A program made the position numbers and the translations under genes. Positions 57,055 to 64,000 of a stretch of DNA of 64,000 nucleotides are shown piece after piece (the stretch's first letter is position 1; each line of letters opens with the position of its first letter). Origin of the DNA: Pseudocercospora fijiensis CIRAD86 (taxonomy: Eukaryota > Ascomycota > Dothideomycetes > Mycosphaerellales > Mycosphaerellaceae); contig NW_006921552.1 in the NCBI RefSeq assembly GCF_000340215.1, forward strand, positions 282,487 through 346,486, in the 5' to 3' direction. Below the pieces are notes generated by a model. The model had not been told where the DNA came from. It saw nothing but the letters and a program-made list of their open reading frames with translations, and made no database searches.

Positions 57055-57446
57055 TACTTGCTCTTATTCTAGCCGTGTCTATATACTTAATTTCTATAGG
57101 ACCGTCCTAGCGAAATATAGGAAGTCCCGTAGACCCCTATCGGATCGTACCGTTAATCGTAGCAATTATATAGGAAATGAAAAGTGCTCCAATTTTAGCG
57201 GAGATATATCGTATATATAACTTATAGCAATATTAACCGAGTATTATATCTCTAGTCGATAGAGGTATAGGAGTCGCTTAAATTATCCCGCGTATATATC
57301 GCGCCCTTAGCGGGTAGCGGGATACGGATAATGTTAGACGGCCGTTACGTATAGCGAATAAGCTAGTAGAACCGTCGAGAAATTTCGGTTAGCGTCCGTA
57401 GAGGACCCGTACGAGCTCGGATATTAGTAAACAAACAAACAAACAA
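57055..57446 (+). promoter_or_regulatory. Upstream module of ORF-B (homologous to 60045-60430)
   Basis: About 385 bp clearly similar to the sequence before ORF-C. Shared blocks are CTATATACTTAATTT, CCCCTATCGGATCG, ATATAGGAAATGAAAAGTGC and TTTTAGCGGAGAT, then CGTATATATAA (TATA-like). Both end in an (AAAC)n leader, here GTAAACAAACAAACAAACAA. Probably a duplicated promoter and leader. Confidence 0.6.
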
Positions 57447-59756
57447 AAGTTAGGTTCTGCTCTACTAGCTAGTAGCGGAGCTTATCGGTATATCCTTAGT
57501 CCTAATACGCACTTCGCACTCTACAATTTGTACGACGAGCTTAAACTCTTAGCTTTTCGTCCTCTAACTAGATACCCGCCTTAGGCTACTACTACCGAGA
57601 TACGTAATTCCGACTAGACTTCTACTAGCGCCGATAGTAGGCGGCATTCTACTAAGAGACGCTCTATTATACTAGTAAGCGACTACGCTCTACCCGCTTA
57701 TACGATACGGATAACTAGAATAACATCTCGCGGTACGAACGGAGAGTAAAAGTTAAAAGAAGAGCTAGTACGCCTTATACTACGACTTACGTCGGATTCG
57801 GTATGTTATAGACACCTAGAGCGACCTAATAGGTTAGATAACTAGGCTTATAGGTCTTCTTTCTACTCGAGGAATAGACGAAGCTTTAATAAGCTCGTTG
57901 TCTATCTAAAGGTATAGATATTGTTACTCCTTAGGAGGCGCTAGCCGTATTTACCGATAAGCAATTCCGCAAACTATACGGGAGTTACATCCGTATACCT
58001 ACTACTACGCCGGAGAAAGATGCTATAAGGATAGACGTAGCTTAATTAGTAGCCTTACTATAGAGTAGCATTTCTCTAAGGACTATACTAGAGAAGGATA
58101 CTATACTAATAGAGGTATCTATATCCGGATCGTTACTATAGCGTAACTCTACTATAGGTAGTGTACCTAGCCTAACTCCGCCTAATTAACGCCGATATAG
58201 CGATTATAAAAGCTCTTATAGCTCGAACTCCGATTACGAGCCGCAAATTACGCCCTAGAGATCGCCTAGCGGCAATAGCGACGATAGCGATTCCGACTCG
58301 ATAGCGCCGAGCATTCGGCCTAACGACCGTAGCCCTAGTAAGGCTAAGCGTACGCCTAGCGCTCCTAACCCTACGCTATTAAAGGGGCGGCCTAAGGTAG
58401 GACATATACGCACCTCGGCACAAATAATAATCTACGCTAACGTAATAAGTAGGTAAAGGCGCGCTAACCTTCGCGTAAGCCGCTAGGCGGTAGTAAGCTA
58501 CTACGTATTAACGTTAGCGTTCGGAGTAGTAAGCGACAAATTATAGAAAAGCCTTTTATAGAGAGCGCTCTTTTAGCTATTCGAGACTGTCTACTACAAT
58601 ATATAAGTATAAAGCGAATAGAGTAGATACCCTAGCGATAGAGTAAGATCGAAGGCCTCGTTACGGGTTTCTTCGAAGTTAAGACCTACGTAATACTCGG
58701 AGAGCAGATTAAGTAGTAGAACGAGTCGTTAGTCGTATAGCAATATAGTAACCGGGCGTGTTTAGACTACAACTAGGAATCTCCGCCGGCGTCCGTTACC
58801 TTAACTATATCCGGATTAGTAAAATTATTCGCCGATTACTACGGTACCTAGTCTTAGTCGACCCTCGAGATATATATATATACCGTTACGTCTTCTACGG
58901 CATTTTACGAGGGATTTACGGCACTAGAGTAGCAGATCGAACGTAGCGATGCTTACAAACTCTAGATTATAGCGTAAGTTAACGCTATAAAGCACGGCAT
59001 ACCTAATCTAGTTATAACCCTTACGTCGAGGGAGTTCGTTAAACAAGCGATATGCCGACTTACTACGAATAGAACTCGAGGGAAGAGAGACGATTAATTA
59101 GGGCTAGTAACGCTTATTAATAGTACTATTATATTAGGTCGTTTCTTCTATTAGTTTAAGAAAGCCGGTCTTCTAGGGCTCCGTAGCCTATTCGGAGCTT
59201 TTAACTAGAGATATTAGTAAGTTAAGATAAGAAATAGAGGCCCTGTAAATTATATACTAACTCGATATATAGTCCTAACTAGATTAGCGCCGAAGTAGTC
59301 TACTTAATATTAAAGGTTCTCGCTACGGCGGGACCGCTCGTATTAGACTTAAATAAGTAGCTAAAAGAGTCTATAGTCGATCCGATACTCGACCGTCGTC
59401 CGATTAGGCCGATAACCGTCGAGTACCTAAATAAGGACGCTAGCGGTAAAGGCATATTAATTTACGAGTTGTATCTACTAATTAACGCGCCTAGATCGCT
59501 CTTAGTAGCTCTAACTTTAGACGAGAATTCCGAGACTACGACATTCGATACTACGGATACCGCTAAGATAGATAAACTCGTCGCTCGCTATACCTAGAAC
59601 TTAGGTAAGGGTGTCTATAATAACGAGTATAGCGACGGAGACGAATTAGTTAGCGACGAGGACGATATCGACGCTAAGGACCTCGACGATAGCGAATCGG
59701 TCGGCGGTATAGAGAATATCGACGTTAAGGATTTCGACGAGCTGCTACACTAATCG
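57447..59756 (+). pseudogene. ORF-B: large unknown protein, frame broken
   Basis: Several plus-strand segments read without stops other than TAG/TAA but in different frames, so introns or indels are present. The first (57450-58010) gives SPNTHFALYNLYDELKLLAF. The next (about 58010-58610) has a Ser/Asp-rich block (SGNSDDSDSDSIAPSIRPND). A later one (about 58590-59220) has LVKLFADYYGTQSQSTLEIY and LQIIAQVNAIKHGIPNLVIT. The last is acidic (DELVSDEDDIDAKDLDDSES) and ends near TAA 59752-59754. No domain is recognised. It is preceded by the module shared with ORF-C. Confidence 0.45.
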
Positions 59757-60044
59757 TAATATATAGGGATTATACCTAGGGCTTGGCTATAATTAGGGTT
59801 ATCGGCTCTAGATATTGCAAATAAAGACCTAACGCTCTCTTATAGAGATGCTATTATACCTAATCCCTACTTCTTTCGTGTCTAGTAGTCTACTAAGATG
59901 CCGTAGGGTTTACTAATATAGGTATATTAACCGCTATCTACGCTACGGCTCCTAATTAATATACCTGTAGACTATAATAGTACGGCGAGCATGCTATACG
60001 TAGCATAGTCTATACCTGCTCCTAAATCTTAATAAAGACCCGTA
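59757..60044. other. ORF-B to ORF-C spacer, proximal part
   Basis: About 290 bp with no coding frame or repeat that I can identify. Confidence 0.35.
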
Positions 60045-60430
60045 TTGTCTTGCCGTTGCTATTCTAGCCGTATCTATATACTTAATTTCCGTAGGACCGC
60101 CCTAGCGAAAGGCGGGAAGTCCTATAGACCCCTATCGGATCGCACCGTTAACTATACTAATTATATAGGAAATGAAAAGTGCTCTAATTTTAGCGGAGAT
60201 GTGTCGTATATATAATTCGTAGTAATATCGACCGAGGACTATATCTCTAATTAATAGAGGTATAGGGGTTGCTATAATTATACCCTACAGATATACCGCC
60301 CTAGCGGTATAGGGATAATATTAGATAGCCGTAATATATAGCGATTAAACTAGTAGAGCCGTCGATAAATCTAGATTAGCTTCCCTAGCGTTCCCGCGCG
60401 AGCTCGAAGGTTTGTAAACAAACAAACAAT
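60045..60430 (+). promoter_or_regulatory. Upstream module of ORF-C (homologous to 57055-57446)
   Basis: Second copy of the shared module, with the same block order and a TATA-like CGTATATATAATTCG near 60204. It ends in GTAAACAAACAAACA directly before an ATA that is probably the former ATG of ORF-C. Confidence 0.6.
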
Positions 60431-63400
60431 AGTCCGAATCTACGACCGAGGAATATTAAAAATACGCCCTTATAGGTTTTAGGAGGTACGTATACCTTCC
60501 TTCCCTCTTATACTACCGTATCTACCTACGACCTCTAATATAGCTTTCGCCTCGAGCGTACGAAGACAGCTCCGTTTTACGGATAATTATAACAAAGCTA
60601 GTTCGAAATCTAGTTCCGCTACCTCTAGAACTAGCGATTCTAAGATCGAAGCTAAACAACCGCGCAATCGCCTATAACTTTCTTACGTAGTTATTAACTC
60701 CGATCCTTAGCGCACTTAATATTAGGTCGAGACAACCCCTAGTAAAAAGCATCCTCCGTACGTAATAATAACTACTAGTAACAACTATAGTCCCGTGATA
60801 TACAAACGCCTAGACCTAAAGGCTACTACTTTGCATTCTGGATATATACTACGGAAGAAATAGAGGTATAGTATAGTCGATATAAGACCTTATCCTATAC
60901 CTACGCCTACTAATTAAAAGCGCGCGATCGATACTCTAAAACACACTTTATTATATCGCGATCTTGTAGTACGGAATAATATATACGATACGGTACGCCC
61001 TATTACGACTACGGAAGACTATATAAATACCGCTATTTACTATATTAAGAAACGTCGAGACTAAAGACGTACAATCTACGAGCTTATATCCTCTCGTATG
61101 TAGCCGGATATTCTATTCCTACGCGATAAGAAACAATTACGTCGATAGTTAGACGAAGAGTTTAAGCTTATCTACGCCGTACCTCGACCCTATCGGATAG
61201 TATAGCGCTACTATAACCTTAATTAGCCTAACGATTAAACCGCCTACTTTCTGCCTAAGATTAGGTATATAATTAATATAATACTCGACCGACTCGATAA
61301 ATTAGACGGTACTATTAGTGTCTATCTTCCCGAAGATATTAACGTCGAATACGAGGACTATAGTATATAGAGGCGCACGCTATTACAAATTCGAGACTAC
61401 TTTACTTAATCTAACTAGGCGTGCCGTAGCTATACTAACGTACTCGAATTAGGAAGCGCTTAGCTTTAAGCCGACTTTAATAGCTATTATCCCGAAGAGA
61501 TACTCGAGGTTGACTTAGTAGAAATAGTACGGCGGAGAATAGAGAATTACTTTAGTCGGATAGACGAGGAGGCCTACCTCGAGATACCTCCTCTACGGTA
61601 GTTCTAGGTTATAACGACGAAGGATATAACCTTACCGGATTATATTAACTCGATAGGTTATAGTACCCTTATTATCGGCGTCGAAGGAGAAAAGAACTAG
61701 CTAGTATCGCGTAGTAAAAATGCCCTCGTTCGGTAGAGTTTTATAGAACAAGGCTCCCGAGGGTTACGATATACGTATAGTAGGGTATATATACCTATAC
61801 AACCTAGAAGTCTACTATACGTGTTATAGACTTATAATACTAGCGGGCAACTAACGCTAACATATATTGTAATAGCATTTAGGCGCCTAGAACGGTATAT
61901 ATAGTCGATACGACCTAAGACTCTCTAATCTACGGATGTTACTTCCTTATAGCGGCTTACCTATACCGTATATAGGATATTCTCCTATACATTTAGCGCA
62001 ATCCGCATTTATATAACGAAAGACCGTATAGTAACGACTAGTAACGACTAACAATCGCCGTTAAGACACTAGAAGATTGTTACCTCTTTAATAGCTTAAA
62101 ACGATATCTAAACCTTATATCGTTGCTACCGTACCTTCGTACGCGTAGTATAATTACGGCGGAATAGCCTCGTAATAATAGGAAACTTAAAATAGGAATA
62201 CGGGCGCAATACTATAAAGGCCTCCTCCCTTAGAAAAAGGGTATACCCGAAACAATTTAGCGCTTCTAAGGGTAATGCTCGATCCTACCGACCCCTTATA
62301 CTTATACTAACCGAGTCTAGTTATCTTAGTAACGAGGTAGAGTCTATCCTAGAAGGATAGCCCGATTTCGATATTAAGGATTAGGAGGAGGACCCGGTAA
62401 GGGATATAATCTAAAGCGTAGACGAAATAGTGTTTCTAATATAGGCAACTCGGTAGGTTCTTTATACTAGTAGGCAGTTCTTAGAGGGCTTAGCGTAGGT
62501 ACTAAGAAATACCTATACAATTAATACTGCTAGTACTAGATATGTCCTACTTAACTCCTCCGGTCGTAGCTTACTTACGCCCGTTATCGGTCCGGTAGGC
62601 ACTATCCGATCGTAATTACGCCCGGTGCGATTAACCCGCGTAGTAGTAAGTAGGTATATTAATATCGGCCCGCGATACGGCAGCTAATTAATATACCTAT
62701 CCGTACGGTAGACTACCTACGATATAATAATATACGCCCGTCGAGGTAAGATATCGATAAGCTCTACGATTCCGATATCCGAAGGACTATATAAACTATA
62801 TTAGTCGTCGACGATAGAGCTATCGGGCGTATTAGTCGCTAACTAAAGTATAGACTCTATCTCGACTAATAACCGGCTTTATCGGTAGACGAAGCCTAGC
62901 GAGCGTAAGTATCCTCCTTGCTTATAAGCTCCTATCTATCGGTAGTTCGATTAGGTATAGTATACCTTACGCAAAGTATAAGTCCAAAAACTTACTAGCG
63001 CGTAGAGACGCTCGGGCCTACCCCGCTTCCTTCCTTCCTATTTCCGTAAAAGATTCGCGTTACCCTATAATTAAAATAATTACGCGGTTAGCAAACTCTA
63101 TCGTCGACGTATTTCTAAGAACTATCTACGCCCTTTACCTTACTCGTCCTTTAGCGCGCCTGCTACGCTGTCTACTACTATAGACACCTACCCTCTAGTA
63201 GATTATATCGGCCTATATTATACGCCTCTAGGTAAAGAATCCGTCGATCCTACGACGCTATAGGTCGTCGTAGACCGCGATATAAGCAAGCAGTTCGACT
63301 CTATACTACTACGCCTCCTATTCCCCGATTACGAGATTCCCGAAGACGATATTACCTTTACGATTACCCGCGTTACCTTTGCTATATAGAGGTTAAATTA

Positions 63401-64000
63401 CTACGTATAAAAAATCAGACGAGTACTAAGGTAGAGACGATAAGCGGAGCGCCTACTACTAATATAAGATCCCCTTATCTATATACTATTTGCCTACTAA
63501 CGTATACTATCCGATCGTTAGTAGTCTTTCGTACCGGTGCCGGATACGCTCTATAGGGACGCGGTAGACTTTAATTATAGCGTAGAATCGTTTAGGGAAG
63601 ACGCTACCTTAAGTATAGCCGAAAAAGCTACCGCTCTCGAAAAGGATACTAGTAGTATTGCCGACGAGAGCCGCAATTATATCGACTACGGCCGAAGCCG
63701 GGATAACCTTAGTATAGATAAGGATATATCTTAGTATCTAGATAAGGGTATAGCGTAAAATACAGACGAGACGCTAGATAAGAATATAGATAATAGTATA
63801 GCGTAAGGAGTATACAAGACTCTAGCTAAGGACGCAAATAAGGATACGGATAACAATATAGCGTAAGGAGTAGACGATACTCTAGCTAAGGACGCAAATA
63901 AGAATGTAGATAATATCGTAGCGTAAGAATTAGATTAGACTCTAGGTAAGGACGTAAAAGAGGATGCCTATAACGACGTAGATAAGAATATAGACGAGGA
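60429..64000 (+). pseudogene. ORF-C: unknown protein of more than 1190 residues, runs off window
   Basis: One frame (first base divisible by 3) stays readable from 60429 to the window edge, with only TAG/TAA stops. The likely start is ATA at 60429, from ATG by TG-to-TA, right after the (AAAC)n leader. Segments: KQLRRQLDEEFKLIYAVPRP (about 61130), LDRLDKLDGTISVYLPEDIN (61290), EDDITFTITRVTFAIQRLNY (63340). The C-terminal part from 63537 is acidic and ends in 20-residue repeats. No transmembrane segment or known domain was seen. Long uninterrupted phase shows real coding origin; the function is unknown. Confidence 0.65.
63752..63960 (+). repeat. 60-bp (20-residue) tandem repeats in ORF-C
   Basis: The unit anchored on GCGTAAGGAG recurs at 63801, 63861 and (diverged) 63921, with a shorter one before it at 63752. 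It encodes repeats like NIAQGVDDTLAKDANKNVDN, in frame. Confidence 0.8.

Noticed and set aside
58758..58946. Plus-strand ORF of 62 codons within ORF-B
   Set aside because: Out of phase with the longer coding-like frame covering the same bases.

Overview
The window looks like a gene-poor, repeat-saturated stretch of a filamentous ascomycete genome (Pezizomycotina) that has been through heavy repeat-induced point mutation (RIP). CpA and TpG are strongly depleted and TpA is enriched, while CpG stays common. Coding-like frames run for hundreds of codons, broken almost only by TAG and TAA at places where Gln or Trp is expected (CAG/CAA to TAG/TAA, TGG to TAG). I found no intact host gene, rRNA, tRNA or CRISPR array. 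Nearly every protein call is a dead copy read through its stops by eye, so the 'pseudogene' boundaries are approximate. LTR, TIR and target-duplication coordinates were located base by base.

Layout. 1-1.1 kb: end of an unrecognised coding-like frame, then a tandem-repeat hairpin (1.12-1.27 kb). 1298-8524: complete Ty3/Gypsy element on the minus strand (Gypsy1; 154-bp LTRs; target duplication GAATA). 8531-10971 and 32226-about 33400: two pieces of a hAT DNA transposon on the minus strand (hAT-L), split by Gypsy2 (10972-32220; minus strand; 196-bp LTRs; duplication GTAAC). Gypsy2's gag is itself split by a second hAT copy (hAT-R, 16451-30567; 20-bp terminal inverted repeats; 8-bp duplication). 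hAT-R carries a full-length Tad1-type LINE (19904-24838) and a 5'-truncated one (26867-27964). So a LINE sits in a hAT, in a Gypsy, in a hAT of the same family. hAT-R also carries a recognisable histone H3-like pseudogene (about 28673-29330) and an unrecognised reverse-strand frame.

About 33450-34701 is the 3' end of another Gypsy pol with a chromodomain (Gypsy3). 34702-52894 is a very long plus-strand Gypsy (Gypsy4; 280-bp LTRs; about 12.3 kb without its insert) with gag-protease, pol and a third frame of 917 codons. A 25-bp near-palindrome occurs five times, each time at an ORF boundary. Gypsy5 (39164-45064; 728-bp LTRs; duplication CTAAC) is inserted at the start of its pol. 52895-64000 holds a run of plus-strand coding-like frames of unknown function. 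Two of them (ORF-B, ORF-C) share a homologous stretch of about 385 bp upstream; ORF-C exceeds 1190 codons and runs off the window.

The best candidates for something undescribed are: the H3-carrying hAT whose predicted introns are built on GCCGGCTA-type repeats; the five-copy palindrome and third ORF of Gypsy4; and the multi-ORF unit at the right end.
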